DNA of 64,000 bases. Origin: DASPHG01 sp963849605 (GTDB lineage Bacteria; Actinomycetota; Thermoleophilia; Solirubrobacterales; Thermoleophilaceae). The stretch covers positions 186,001-250,000 of the forward strand of contig CAWKHX010000002.1 in assembly GCA_963849605.1 (NCBI GenBank), read 5' to 3'. Shown here piece by piece: positions 1 through 8,999 of this stretch (position 1 is the stretch's first letter; every line of letters begins with the position of its first letter). A program made the translations under genes and the position numbers. The notes beneath the pieces are model-generated. The model was not told the origin of the DNA, ran no database searches, and saw only the letters and a program-made list of their open reading frames with translations.

Positions 1-93
1 CCAGCGGACGTTCACAAGATGGGTGACGAGCAACGCGTCGAGCTCGCGCTCGTTCAGCGCGGCCTGCACCCGGTCCGCGCGCGCGGCGCTCAA
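1..93 (-). CDS. Xaa-Pro peptidase (M24 family), N-terminal fragment
   Basis: Only the first 31 codons are in the window; the gene runs off the left edge. Translation from TTG at 93 gives a helical start followed by ELDALLVTHLVNVRW, which matches the opening of the creatinase-N domain of M24 aminopeptidases (PepP/PepQ type, usually LLVTNLVNVRYLTGF). These enzymes release the N-terminal residue from Xaa-Pro peptides using two metal ions, but the catalytic domain lies outside the window. The start codon overlaps the aroQ stop codon (TTGA), so the two are probably translated together. An aroQ-peptidase-efp order is common in Gram-positive bacteria. The family call rests on a short stretch and is moderate. 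Confidence 0.6.
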   Translation of the reverse strand, partial: MSAARADRVQAALNERELDALLVTHLVNVRW

Positions 94-530
94 CCCGCGA
101 GCTCCCCCTTCAGGATCTCGAGTGCCTCGCGGTAGCCGTCGACGCCCTTGCCCTGCACCGTGCCGGCGCACAGGTCGCGGATAACGGAGACCCGGCGCCA
201 CTCCTCGCGCTCGTCGACGGCCGACAGGTGCACCTCGACCGCCGGCAGGCCGGCGATCTCGAGCGCGTCGTGGATCGCCCACGAGTAGTGGGTCCACGCG
301 CCCGGGTTGAGCAGGATGCCGTCCTGCGTCTCGCCGGCCGCGTGCAGCTCCTCGCAGAACTCCGCCTCGCTGTTCGTCTGGAAGAACGACGGCTCCAGGC
401 CGAGCTCGACGGCCCACCGCTTGACGCGCACCTCGAGCTCGGTGAGCGTGATCGCCGGGTAGTGCTCCGGGTCGCGCCGGCCCAGCTGGTCGAGGTTGAC
501 GCCGTGCATGACGGCAATGCGCGTGTTCAC
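90..530 (-). CDS. aroQ: 3-dehydroquinate dehydratase, type II
   Basis: This enzyme removes water from 3-dehydroquinate to give 3-dehydroshikimate, step three of the shikimate pathway; it is cytoplasmic and normally a dodecamer. The 146-residue length is typical. Family landmarks are visible: the lid loop LGRRDPEHY with catalytic Tyr24, the substrate loop around LNPGAW (Asn75), and the catalytic His101 in VEVHLS. The usual HAREXF segment after the histidine is replaced by VDEREEWRR, a mild variant. Its ATG overlaps the aroKB stop (ATGA) and its own stop overlaps the peptidase start, so it belongs to the aroC-aroKB-aroQ operon. Confidence 0.95.
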   Translation of the reverse strand: MNTRIAVMHGVNLDQLGRRDPEHYPAITLTELEVRVKRWAVELGLEPSFFQTNSEAEFCEELHAAGETQDGILLNPGAWTHYSWAIHDALEIAGLPAVEVHLSAVDEREEWRRVSVIRDLCAGTVQGKGVDGYREALEILKGELAG

Positions 531-2043
531 CCGGCCACCTCCGCGATCGCGGCGCGCAGGTCGTCCGCGGGCACGTCGTGCCCGGGCGTCACCTCACCCG
601 GCGCCTCCACCAAGACGAACGGCACCTGGCCGCCCGTCCGCTTCTTGTCGCGCGCGACGTATTCGAGGACGTCGTCGACCGCGGCCCCCTCGAACCGTGA
701 CGGCAGGCCGCGCGTGGCGAACAGGTCCTCGACCTCCTTGCGCAGTGCGTCGCGCCCCGAGAGCCGCAGCGCTGCGAGCAGGCCGATCGCAACGGCCTCG
801 CCGTGGCGGTAGCGCCCGTACCCCGTGGCCGCCTCAATCGCGTGCCCGACCGTGTGGCCGAGGTTCAGCACCTGGCGCCGGCCGCTGTCGCGCTCGTCCT
901 CGGCCACGATCGCGAGCTTCGTGCGCAGGCAGCGCCAGATCGTCTCGTCATCGACCGGCCCGCCCTCGCGCACGCGCGCCCACAGCGGGCCGCCGGCGAT
1001 CAGAGCGGTCTTGACGACCTCCGCGTAGCCGGCGGCGGCCTCCTCCGCCGGCAGCGTCTCGAGCACGGCCGGGTCGGTGAGGACCGCTGCCGGATGGTGG
1101 TAGGCACCGACGTAGTTCTTCGCCTCCGGCAGGTCGACTCCGGTCTTGCCGCCGTAAGCCGAGTCCACCTGGGCCAAGAGCGTCGTCGGAACCCCGACCC
1201 AGCGAATGCCCCGCTGGTAGACGGCAGCGCAAAAACCCCCCAGGTCATTCGCGACCCCGCCACCAACCGCTACGACAATGTCGTCGCGACTCGCCCCTTG
1301 CTCGGCCAGAAAACGCAGCACCGCCTGCGCACGTTCGAGCGTCTTCTCCTGCTCCCCTGGCGGGAATACGTGAGTCGCGTCGCTTTTCAGGGGGAGGACT
1401 TGCATCACATGCTCATCCGTCACGACGAAACGGCGCCCATCCGGTGGATGGAAGAACCCGGAGCCCACGAGGCCGCGGCCGAAGAAGACGGGGTAGTCCC
1501 CCGACGCGGCGCCCGCCCAGGCGAGCCGCGTTCCGGGAGGCGCCTGCTCCTGCGCCGCCAGCGCGACCAGCGCGCGGCGAATGCCGTCGCGGGGCATCGG
1601 CGGCAGCCACGCGGACGCCACCGACTCGTACACCGCCTCGCGATCCCGCCGGAGCTGGTCGAAGCGCCCGCGGTCGCGCGCGAGCGGCCGCCCCTTGCCG
1701 GAGGCGCGCCGCCAAGCTTCGTCGGCGCCTATCTGGAGGTGGACGACCGTGTGTCCGCAAGGGCGTCGCGAACGCGCTCCGACCCGAGCGCGCCGCCGCC
1801 CAGCGCGATCACGCGCGCATCGGGGCGCGCGAGTAGCTCGAGCACCACCTCTTCCTCGCGCGCGCGGAAGGCGGCCTCGCCCTCGCGGTCGAAGTAGCTC
1901 TCGATCGACTCGCCGAGCGCCCGTTCGACCTCGCGATCGGAGTCGAGCGGCTCGACGCCGAGCGCGGCCGCGGCCGCGCGTGCGGCCGTCGACTTTCCCG
2001 CGCCCATGAACCCGACTAGGACGAATGCGCTCAGCGCTTCCAC
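527..2043 (-). CDS. aroKB: Bifunctional shikimate kinase / 3-dehydroquinate synthase (AroK-AroB fusion), one frameshift
   Basis: An N-terminal shikimate kinase (about residues 1-165, P-loop GFMGAGKST at 11-19, then ALGGGAL) continues without a stop into 3-dehydroquinate synthase (about residues 175-505; AVGGGVANDLGGF, DSAYGGKTGV, NLGHTVGHAIE). The two steps make dehydroquinate from DAHP and phosphorylate shikimate. As written the frame breaks near base 1755: the kinase frame reads DALADTRSS, while the next frame continues GHTVVHLQI, the expected sequence. Adding one G there restores a single frame of 505 residues. Either one base was lost in the assembly or the fusion is broken and only a downstream AroB is made. 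The start overlaps the aroC stop by 13 bases, supporting ATG at 2043. AroK-AroB fusions are known in some bacteria. Confidence 0.85.
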
Positions 2044-3194
2044 CCGATCCGCTCGCGGTACGCGGCGAACGCGGCGCGGACGTCGTCGATGTGGTCACCG
2101 CCGAACTTCTCGCGGTACGCGTCGGCGAGGACCAGCGCGACCATCGCCTCACCGACGACCCCCGCCGCCGGGACCGTGCACGAGTCGGTGCGCTCGCGCA
2201 GCGCCTGGGCCGGCTCCTTCGACTCGGTGTCGACCGAGCGGAGCGGCTTCGTGAGTGTCGGAAGCGGCTTCATGGCGCCGCGCACGACGAGCTGCTCGCC
2301 GGTGGTCATGCCGCCCTCGAGCCCGCCGGCGCGGTTCGTCTCGCGGTAGAAGCCGCGCTCCTCCGACCAGAAGATCTCGTCGTGAGCCTCCGAGCCGACG
2401 CGGCCGGCCACGTCGAACGCGTCGCCGACGCTGACGCCCTTCATCGCCTGGATCGACATGATCGCCTGGCCCACGCGGCCGTCCATCCGGCCCTCCCATG
2501 AGGTGTACGAGCCGATCCCCGGCACGAGCCCGTACACGCGCACCTCGAACACGCCGCCGAGCGACTCGTTGGCCTTCCGCTTGGTGTCGATCTCGGCCAC
2601 CATCGCCTCGGTCGCCGCCGGGTCGAGGCAGCGGACCGGCGACTCGTCGACCGCAGCGAAGTCCGCCGGCTCGAGGTCGGCCGGCGCCTCGGCGCGGACC
2701 GACCCGATCTGCACGACGTGCGAGAACACCTGGACCCCGAAGTCTCCGAGGAAGGACTTCGCCAGCGCGCCGCACGCCACCCGCGCCGCGGTCTCCCGCG
2801 CGCTTGCGCGCTCGAGGACGTTGCGGACGTCCGTGAAGCCGAACTTCTGGATGCCCGCGAGGTCAGCGTGCCCGGGGCGGGGCAGGTGCACCTCCTCGAC
2901 CTCGGCGTCCACAGGCCACGGATTCATCCGCTCCTCCCAATTCGCGTAGTCGCGGTTCTGAACGCGAATCGTCACGGGGCTGCCCAGTGTCCTTCCGTGG
3001 CGCACGCCCGAGATGACGTCCGCGCGGTCCGTCTCGATCTTCATCCGGCCACCGCGGCCGTGCCCGAGCTGGCGCCGGGCGAGATCGCGGTCGAGGTCTT
3101 CGAGGTTCAGCGGGAGCCCGGCTGGCAGGCCCTCGACGATCGCGGTCAGGCCAGGACCATGGGACTCCCCGCTCGTCGTGAAGCGGATCGGCAT
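2031..3194 (-). CDS. aroC: Chorismate synthase
   Basis: Chorismate synthase converts 5-enolpyruvylshikimate-3-phosphate to chorismate using reduced FMN, the last shared step to aromatic amino acids and folate. The 387-residue protein has the signatures GESHG (residues 8-12), GHGRGGRM, LPRPGHAD and the late RTDSCTVPAAGVVGEAM block that binds flavin. It is full length. It is followed by aroKB with a 13-base overlap, and preceded by a 49-base gap to the pilus gene cluster, so the aro genes may be co-transcribed with pilus assembly genes. An EPSP synthase gene is not in the window. Confidence 0.96.
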   Translation of the reverse strand: MPIRFTTSGESHGPGLTAIVEGLPAGLPLNLEDLDRDLARRQLGHGRGGRMKIETDRADVISGVRHGRTLGSPVTIRVQNRDYANWEERMNPWPVDAEVEEVHLPRPGHADLAGIQKFGFTDVRNVLERASARETAARVACGALAKSFLGDFGVQVFSHVVQIGSVRAEAPADLEPADFAAVDESPVRCLDPAATEAMVAEIDTKRKANESLGGVFEVRVYGLVPGIGSYTSWEGRMDGRVGQAIMSIQAMKGVSVGDAFDVAGRVGSEAHDEIFWSEERGFYRETNRAGGLEGGMTTGEQLVVRGAMKPLPTLTKPLRSVDTESKEPAQALRERTDSCTVPAAGVVGEAMVALVLADAYREKFGGDHIDDVRAAFAAYRERIGWKR

Positions 3195-3243
3195 GAGCGT
3201 TCCAGGCTATCCAAGCGCCTGGGCCGGACCGCTGAGCTGGGCG

Positions 3244-4173
3244 CTAGCCGACGCCGTCGACGAGCGCGGGCAGCTCGTACCCGCCGGCGCCGTCACCGCT
3301 TCCCAGCGCGCCGTCGCCGATGCCGCGGCCCGAGCGGGGCGTGCCGGTCGTCTTGCGCTGCTGGGTCGCCTGCTCGTCCAGCTTGACCTTGTGGATCCCG
3401 AGCAGGTGGATCCGGAACTCGTAGTCGTTGACCGAGAGGAAGTGGTCGCGTCCGACCTCAAGCTCGAGGAAGTTGCAGTTCTGCGGGCTGGGGATGCAGA
3501 CACCCTCGCCCGCATGGCTGAGGCTCGGGTGCACGAAGAAGATCGCGGTCTTGGCGTCCACCGGGACGCCCATGAACATCATCGCGGGGACCTTCGCGTT
3601 CGGCAGGAAGCTCATGCGGCTCAGGTGCCGGTAGCGCTTCTCACGACCGGGCCGGCCGAACTTGACGTCGAGCTCGTAGGTGAAGTTCGCACGCCTGACG
3701 GTGGGCGACGGGGTGTCGCCGCCGGTTGTGAGGCCGCCGCCGGAGCCCGGCGCGCCGAAGCCGGGCGCGCTGTCGGGGGGGCTGTATCCCGTGGAACCTC
3801 CGCCGAGCAGATTCGCGAGGTCCTTGCCCGCGTCCGCGGCGGCGTCGCCCGGTGCGATGGCGGTGCCACTCACGCCTGAGTTGCCCTCGTCGGGCTTGGC
3901 GCCGCCGGCGAAGGGATCGTGCGCCTTGTACGAGTCGAGCTTCGAGCCGCCATCCGCGAGCTCTTCGGCCAGTTCGACCTCCGCCCCGTCGCCGGACCCC
4001 TCCGGGCTCGGGACAATGGGCAGCGGGCCGGCGGACGACGCGTCGTCGCCCTTCAGCATCAGCGCGGGCATCGCGACCAGCGCAAGTCCAAGGCCGACGG
4101 CGACGGGCGCGAGCCGCTTCGCCTTCAGGTCGGCCCAGATGTCGAGCAGGAAGTCAGCGTTCAGGTTCTTCAT
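3244..4173 (-). CDS. Uncharacterised pilus-operon membrane protein in the PilP position
   Basis: This 309-residue protein has a short cytoplasmic start, one membrane helix at about residues 21-40, a long low-complexity Gly/Ser/Pro/Asp-rich linker (about 45-160) and a C-terminal folded part (about 165-275) with YELDVKFGRPGREKRY and LEVGRDHFLSVNDYEFR. The linker contains AHDPFAGG, reminiscent of the DPF box found in PilP-like and T2SS C-type proteins. It overlaps pilO by four bases (ATGA) and follows pilM-pilN-pilO, the place PilP takes in proteobacteria. I infer a periplasm-like alignment-complex role; direct homology to PilP is not demonstrated from the sequence. Confidence 0.7.
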   Translation of the reverse strand: MKNLNADFLLDIWADLKAKRLAPVAVGLGLALVAMPALMLKGDDASSAGPLPIVPSPEGSGDGAEVELAEELADGGSKLDSYKAHDPFAGGAKPDEGNSGVSGTAIAPGDAAADAGKDLANLLGGGSTGYSPPDSAPGFGAPGSGGGLTTGGDTPSPTVRRANFTYELDVKFGRPGREKRYRHLSRMSFLPNAKVPAMMFMGVPVDAKTAIFFVHPSLSHAGEGVCIPSPQNCNFLELEVGRDHFLSVNDYEFRIHLLGIHKVKLDEQATQQRKTTGTPRSGRGIGDGALGSGDGAGGYELPALVDGVG

Positions 4174-5054
4174 GGCGTGGTGGTTGCGGTCGGGGTCGGG
4201 CTGGAAGATCCACCGCTTGCCGTCGTGGTCGGCACGGGTGCGACCGAAGCGGCCTGGGGACCGGCCGGCGTCGCGCCGGCGGTGACGCCCTCGGTCTTCG
4301 GGCTCAGGTAGACGGTCGCCTGGACCGACGCCGTGAGGCGCGGGAACGTGTCGGGGTCGGCCGTGTACTCGACGCCGTCGATCGTCATCAGGCGGCCGCG
4401 CACGCGCACCTTGTCGCCCTCGACGTAGACGAAGCGCTTGAGGCGATGGAAGAAGTCGGCGAGGGAGAAGAACTCACCGGTGAACTTGAACTCGAGCGAG
4501 ACCGACTCGAGGGCCGACGGGGCCGGGGCCGATCCCGCGGCAGCAGGGTCGGTCGCGGTGCCCGCCGCGCTCGGATCCGAGGCGGTGTTGCCGGCGCTCG
4601 CGTCGTCAGCGGCGCTCTGCGCATCGGCGGCCGCCGCACCCGGTGCGCTCTGCGGAGGCTGTCCGCTCGGCGCGGTGGGCGCGGAGGTGCCCGTCGGGGC
4701 CGCCTCGGCGACCGGTTCGCGCTCACCCGTTGTGACGCTGTCCAGTTCGATGCCGGTGCCGTTCGCGGCCTGCTCCAGCTGGACGAGCAAGCTCGGCATG
4801 TCGACCGAGCTCGGGATCGCCTTGCCGAGCGCGACGACCGCGGCGTAGTCGCGCGCGAAGTTGGCCTTCGCCGCGCTGACCGTGTTCGCGTTCGCCTCGG
4901 CCTCGGCCAGCGTCGCCTGCTCCGCCTGGAGCGTGGTCTCCGCGGTTGCGGCCGCCTCGCGCTTCGGCGCCATCAGCAGGAACCAGTAGCCCAGCACCAC
5001 GGCGAACGGGACGAGGATCATCAGGATCTTCTTGTCGCGATCGCTGACGGTCAT
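4170..5054 (-). CDS. pilO: Type IV pilus alignment protein PilO
   Basis: PilO forms a heterodimer with PilN outside the membrane and links the inner-membrane platform to the rest of the pilus machine. The protein (294 residues) has a short N-terminus, a membrane helix at about 9-27 (MILVPFAVVLGYWFLLMAP), a coiled-coil of about 50 residues (AETTLQAEQATLAEAEANA) and a PilO-like C-terminal ferredoxin fold (VSLEFKFTGEFFSLADFFH). An Ala/Thr/Pro-rich insert of about 60 residues (130-190) separates the first strand from the rest and is unusual. Four-base overlaps join it to pilN upstream and the PilP-position gene downstream. Confidence 0.85.
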   Translation of the reverse strand: MTVSDRDKKILMILVPFAVVLGYWFLLMAPKREAAATAETTLQAEQATLAEAEANANTVSAAKANFARDYAAVVALGKAIPSSVDMPSLLVQLEQAANGTGIELDSVTTGEREPVAEAAPTGTSAPTAPSGQPPQSAPGAAAADAQSAADDASAGNTASDPSAAGTATDPAAAGSAPAPSALESVSLEFKFTGEFFSLADFFHRLKRFVYVEGDKVRVRGRLMTIDGVEYTADPDTFPRLTASVQATVYLSPKTEGVTAGATPAGPQAASVAPVPTTTASGGSSSPTPTATTTP

Positions 5055-5737
5055 CCTCCGCCTCCGAGTCGCGCCGGGACGACCTCGGGCGTGTCCGTCA
5101 TCGCCGGGGTCGGCGTGGACATCGTGATCGAGACCTCGAAGGTGTAGTAGTCACCGCAGCCGCCGTCGTCCGACTGCTGGGCGGCGGCGGGCGCACCGAA
5201 GCCGGTGGGCTCCTCCGGCTCGCCCGCGAGGGTCGAGGTGAGCTCAACGTCCTCGGCCACGTGCAACTCGCGCAGGCGGACCATCGCGTCGGCGACCTGC
5301 TCGTGGTCCTTCGCGCAGCCCGTCAGGTTCAGGGTCGGCTGCAGCTCGCCGCCGCCGTCGGCCTCCGCCGACTGCGACTGGAACTCCGTCAGCCACACGC
5401 TCTCGGGAAGCACATGCGCGAGCTCGCGGAAGAGCCGCTCCCAGTCGATCCGCGCGGTGGCCAGGGACTTGACGGCCGTGAGGCGAGCCTCCTTGATGCC
5501 GGCGAAGTCGCCGAACTCCTGGAACGTCACCGCCTGCGTCTGGGCGGCGGTGATCCGCTGGCGGGTCTCCGCGATCTTCGAATTGCTGGAGCTCACCTTG
5601 TTGGCGGTGATGACGTAGCCAAAGACGGCGAGCACGAGCAACGCGAGCGCCCCGAGCGCGATGTAGCTGGTCTTCGAGTCACCCGATCCGGCCTTTCGCG
5701 GCTGGTACCGCGTGGGAAGAAGGTTGACGGGCCTCAT
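5051..5737 (-). CDS. pilN: Type IV pilus assembly protein PilN
   Basis: The 228-residue protein begins MRPVNLLPTRYQPRK, the conserved cytoplasmic PilN tail (INLLP box) that binds PilM, followed by a membrane helix (about 25-45), a coiled segment (SSNSKIAETRQRITAAQTQA) and a small extracytoplasmic domain. PilN couples the cytoplasmic PilM ring to PilO. The gene overlaps pilM and pilO by four bases each. A late pair of cysteines (CAKD and GGCGDYY) could form a disulfide. Length and motif order fit the family. Confidence 0.88.
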   Translation of the reverse strand: MRPVNLLPTRYQPRKAGSGDSKTSYIALGALALLVLAVFGYVITANKVSSSNSKIAETRQRITAAQTQAVTFQEFGDFAGIKEARLTAVKSLATARIDWERLFRELAHVLPESVWLTEFQSQSAEADGGGELQPTLNLTGCAKDHEQVADAMVRLRELHVAEDVELTSTLAGEPEEPTGFGAPAAAQQSDDGGCGDYYTFEVSITMSTPTPAMTDTPEVVPARLGGGG

Positions 5738-6663
5738 GCGGACGCCCCCAGGGAGAGCCCGAGGGCGACGGTGTGCCGGTGGGCGTTCTCGCCGGCGGGC
5801 AGCGCCGCGCGGTCATAGGTGCCGAGCGGCTCCGCGGCGACGACCTCCAGGCCGGTGGCAGACGCGAGCTGCTCGGCGAGGCCGTCCGCCGACGCGCGCG
5901 GCCCCGACAGGACGATCTCGCGCACGGGGCGCGTCTCCGGCTGCGCGAGGTAGAAGTCGATCGAGAGGCGGATCTCCTCGGCGAGCGCGAAGCCGTCGAC
6001 GACGCCGGAGTCGTCGGCGCGCGTCGCGAGCGGGCGGGTGAACAGGCAGTTCGAGCCCACCGCGATCGCGAGGTTCGTGATCGCGCCGAGATGGCAGTAG
6101 ACGCGGGCGGAGTCGTCGCGGGCGCCGTACGCGAGTGCGCGCACGAGCGCGAAGGCGTTCAGGTCGATGCCGACAGGCCGCAGCCCGGCGATGCGAACCG
6201 CCTCCACAAGGCGCTCGATCATCGACTCGCGCGCCGCGACCACCACAACGCGCGTCCGCGCGTTGCCGTCCGCGTCGACGGCGTCGCCGACGCGCTGGAA
6301 GTCGAGCACGACCTCGTTGAGCGGCATCGCGATCGCCTCGCTGGCCTGGAACCGAACAGCGGCCTCGAGGTCCTTGTCCTCCTCGATCCGCGGCAGCTCG
6401 AGCTGGCGGACGACGATCTGCTGGTTGGCGACGCCGAGGCGGACGTCCCTGGGCAGCGACGCGGCGCGGAAGATGTCCTTCAGGAGATGGCCGAGCGCGT
6501 CCGAATCGATGACCTCGCCGTCGCGCATGAGGCCTTCCGGCAGGTCACTCGAGATGGCCGACTGGATGCGGCCTTCAGCGATCGTCACGGCGGACAGGAA
6601 GTCGCCATCGAGGTCGAGGCCGACGCTGCCGCGCGGCCCGGAGTTGGAACGTGCCTTTGCCAT
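5734..6663 (-). CDS. pilM: Type IV pilus assembly ATPase-fold protein PilM
   Basis: PilM is an actin-like (FtsA-like) cytoplasmic protein that binds the PilN tail and recruits motor ATPases. The product has the expected motifs: SVGLDLDGDFLSAV at the start, LRLGVANQQIVVRQLELP, VRFQASEAIAMPLNEVVLDFQ and GLRPVGIDLNAFALVRA. I prefer ATG at 6663 (309 residues) over the upstream ATG at 6681, because GGGAG at 6672-6676 is correctly spaced for 6663. It is the first gene of pilM-N-O-P; a 70-base gap separates it from the prepilin peptidase gene. Confidence 0.9.
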   Translation of the reverse strand: MAKARSNSGPRGSVGLDLDGDFLSAVTIAEGRIQSAISSDLPEGLMRDGEVIDSDALGHLLKDIFRAASLPRDVRLGVANQQIVVRQLELPRIEEDKDLEAAVRFQASEAIAMPLNEVVLDFQRVGDAVDADGNARTRVVVVAARESMIERLVEAVRIAGLRPVGIDLNAFALVRALAYGARDDSARVYCHLGAITNLAIAVGSNCLFTRPLATRADDSGVVDGFALAEEIRLSIDFYLAQPETRPVREIVLSGPRASADGLAEQLASATGLEVVAAEPLGTYDRAALPAGENAHRHTVALGLSLGASA

Positions 6664-6751
6664 GGAGATCACTCCCGGCATCGGTCATCCGTCCAGCAGG
6701 CTTGAAATAGGCCCCCCGCCTCTGGACAGGCGTGGACGCGCCTATTTCTGC

Positions 6752-7498
6752 CTACAGAAAGTGGTCTACATAAACATCCACGAGCTCGGGCCCGGCGAAG
6801 ATGCCGACGAGCCCGCCGAGCGCCAGAAATGGGCCGAACGGGACGCCCTTCTTGCGGGCGTCGCGCCCCTCACGGGCGATGATCAGGAGGCCGACGAGCG
6901 ACCCCGTGATGAATGCCACGAGCATGGCCGGGGCGACGCTGGATCCCAGGTAGATCCCCATCACGCCCGCCAGCTTCACGTCCCCCATGCCCATCCCGGC
7001 CGGATAGGCGAGCGCGGCCAGGAGCAGAGCGCCGAACGCGATCCCGCCGGCGATCAGCGCGTCGTCGACGTTGTCCGGGCGGAACGCGATCGTCGCGGCC
7101 AGCCCCCAGATCGCGGCCGGCAGCAGGATCTTGTTGGGAATGATCCGGTGGTCGAGGTCGATCCCGGCGACCGCGATCAGCATCGCCGCGAACGGCAGCC
7201 AGACCGCCAGGTCGTCATTCACGCCACGCGTCAGGGCCACGCCGACGAACGCCGCCCCCGTGAGCGCCTCGACCAGCGGGTACCGCGGGCTGATCGGCGC
7301 CGCGCAGCTCCGGCAGCGCCCCCGCAGGAGGAGCCACGAGACGACCGGGATGTTGTCGTAGGGCTTGACCGGCGCCCCGCATGAGGGGCAGTGCGACCCG
7401 GGCGTGACGAGCGACTCCCCACGCGGAAGTCGGTAGATGACGACGTTCAGGAAGCTGCCCACGAGCAGCCCCAGGACACCAATCACGGCCACGTCCAC
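6752..7498 (-). CDS. pilD: Prepilin peptidase / N-methyltransferase
   Basis: This integral membrane aspartic protease cuts the leader from type IV prepilins and methylates the new N-terminus. All parts are visible in 248 residues: the GSFLNVVIYRLP start, two zinc-type CxxC pairs (Cys37/40 and Cys62/65), the first catalytic aspartate region GIDLDHRIIPN (Asp114/116) and the second GMGMGDVKL (Asp173), with seven or so membrane helices between. The cysteines show that the methyltransferase-type N-terminal domain is kept. It lies just after the prepilin genes it should process. Confidence 0.95.
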   Translation of the reverse strand: MDVAVIGVLGLLVGSFLNVVIYRLPRGESLVTPGSHCPSCGAPVKPYDNIPVVSWLLLRGRCRSCAAPISPRYPLVEALTGAAFVGVALTRGVNDDLAVWLPFAAMLIAVAGIDLDHRIIPNKILLPAAIWGLAATIAFRPDNVDDALIAGGIAFGALLLAALAYPAGMGMGDVKLAGVMGIYLGSSVAPAMLVAFITGSLVGLLIIAREGRDARKKGVPFGPFLALGGLVGIFAGPELVDVYVDHFL

Positions 7499-7529
7499 GG
7501 GCGGGGACCCTACGCGAGCGTCCGGCGGG

Positions 7530-8999
7530 TCAGCAGCCGGATTCGGGATCCGACGTGGCCGTGCGGACCCGGCGGCACTCGGTCCACGCCATCCGGTAGT
7601 AGACCGAGACCGTGTCCGTGCGCAGCTCCGACAGGTCGAACTGGCCGCTGCCGCCTCCCCAGGTGAACGTCGCCGAGTTCTTGAATTCCACCTTGCTTGC
7701 CGAGACCGCGCCCGTGATGCCGCCCGTGTTGTTCCAGATGAGCTCGCTCGACGGCGCGTAGATAGCGGCGTTCATGTTCGCGGCGTTGTAGAAGTTGACC
7801 TGGTGCGATCCGTCGGCGTAGCCGTACATGTAGATCTGGAAGTTGATCGAAGGCCCGGGGTTGTTGAAGTTCGAGCCCTGCCCGAGGAACATCCCGCCGT
7901 ACCCGGCCGCCTTGGCTTGCGACGCGGTCATGCCGTCCGGGATGCAGTCGCCCGGCCGTGCCCTGCGAGAGGCGGTCCGGCGAGTCGAGGAATAGGCGGA
8001 GCTTCGCGCTGCCGGCGATCGTGATGTACGAGTTGTTGCCCAGCGTCACCTTGCAGAAGTTGTAGGTGCTGTAGGCGCCGCCGCCAGCGTCAGCGAACCG
8101 TTGTTGCCGATCGTCAGTGTGCGCGGCGCCGCGGGCGTGTCGGTATACGTCACATGGCTGCCGCTGTCCTGACCACTGGCGATCCGGCCGTTGTCGTTCA
8201 CCGTCGCCGTGTTGCCCATGTCGACCGGTGCGAGCACGTAGGCGCCCTCGGCCTCGGAGCGGTACGTGAGGGGTGGGTTCCCACCCACCGTGCTGCCAGT
8301 CCCGAGGATCGGCGACGGGCTCGACTGAGAGCCGAGCTTGATGCCGCCGCTAATCACGCTGTTGTTGCCGAGCTCGATCTGGCCGTTGGAGCCCAACACG
8401 CCGCTCACGATCGAGTTGTTCTGCGCCTTAATGCCGTTGATCGCCAGGATGCCGCCAAGCGGGAACAGCTGCGCCCCGATATAGGAGGCGACGCGGGCCT
8501 GAATCCGGCGGCGCTCGCCGTTGACCTGGCCTATCGACGTGACGCACCGCTGCGTGACCGTCACCTCGCCGTTCGGGTCGCTGAGATGGACCGGCAGGCC
8601 GGCGCATGTGTCGTCGTTGTCGAGCGCCGGCGTCACGTAGTACGTGTAGTCCGAGTTGTTCCCGAGATCGTCCTCGATGCCTGCGCACTCCCCTGACGCG
8701 GGCGTCCCGCCGGTATCCGGGTCGGTACCTGTGCCCGGATCGATGGCGGACGTCGTGAAGCACTTCGACTGGCTCTGCGACACGCTCTGGAGGTTGATCT
8801 CGTTCATGCGGAACATCGCCGCCTCGAGGCCTGCGTCCGCGGCCTGCAGCGCGCGCTTGGCGTCGCGGCTGGCCGTCGAGGAGTCGTTCAGGCGGCTGCT
8901 GACGGCGAACGCGCCCGCCGACAGCGTGCCGACGACGACGAGCACGCCGAGGGCGGCCGGAAGCGCGACGCCAGTCTGGTCTCGGAGCAGGCGCCTCAT
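7530..8999 (-). CDS. PilX-type minor pilin-like protein, two compensating frameshifts
   Basis: The start MRRLLRDQTGVALPAALG leads into a membrane helix and SRDAKRALQAADAGLEAA, typical of PilX N-terminal domains, where class III-like prepilins start. The remainder is rich in repeated G-x-N/S-x-I/V steps (NNSIVSGVLGSNGQIELGNN), suggesting a beta-solenoid or bactofilin-like tail. The frame breaks near 8084 (one G too few) and is restored near 7951-7953 (one G too many). With both corrected the protein is 489 residues and ends at the stop at 7530. Without correction it stops after SLTLAAAPT at about 8046. It overlaps the next pilin-like gene by four bases. I infer a pilus tip or initiation role. 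Confidence 0.75.
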
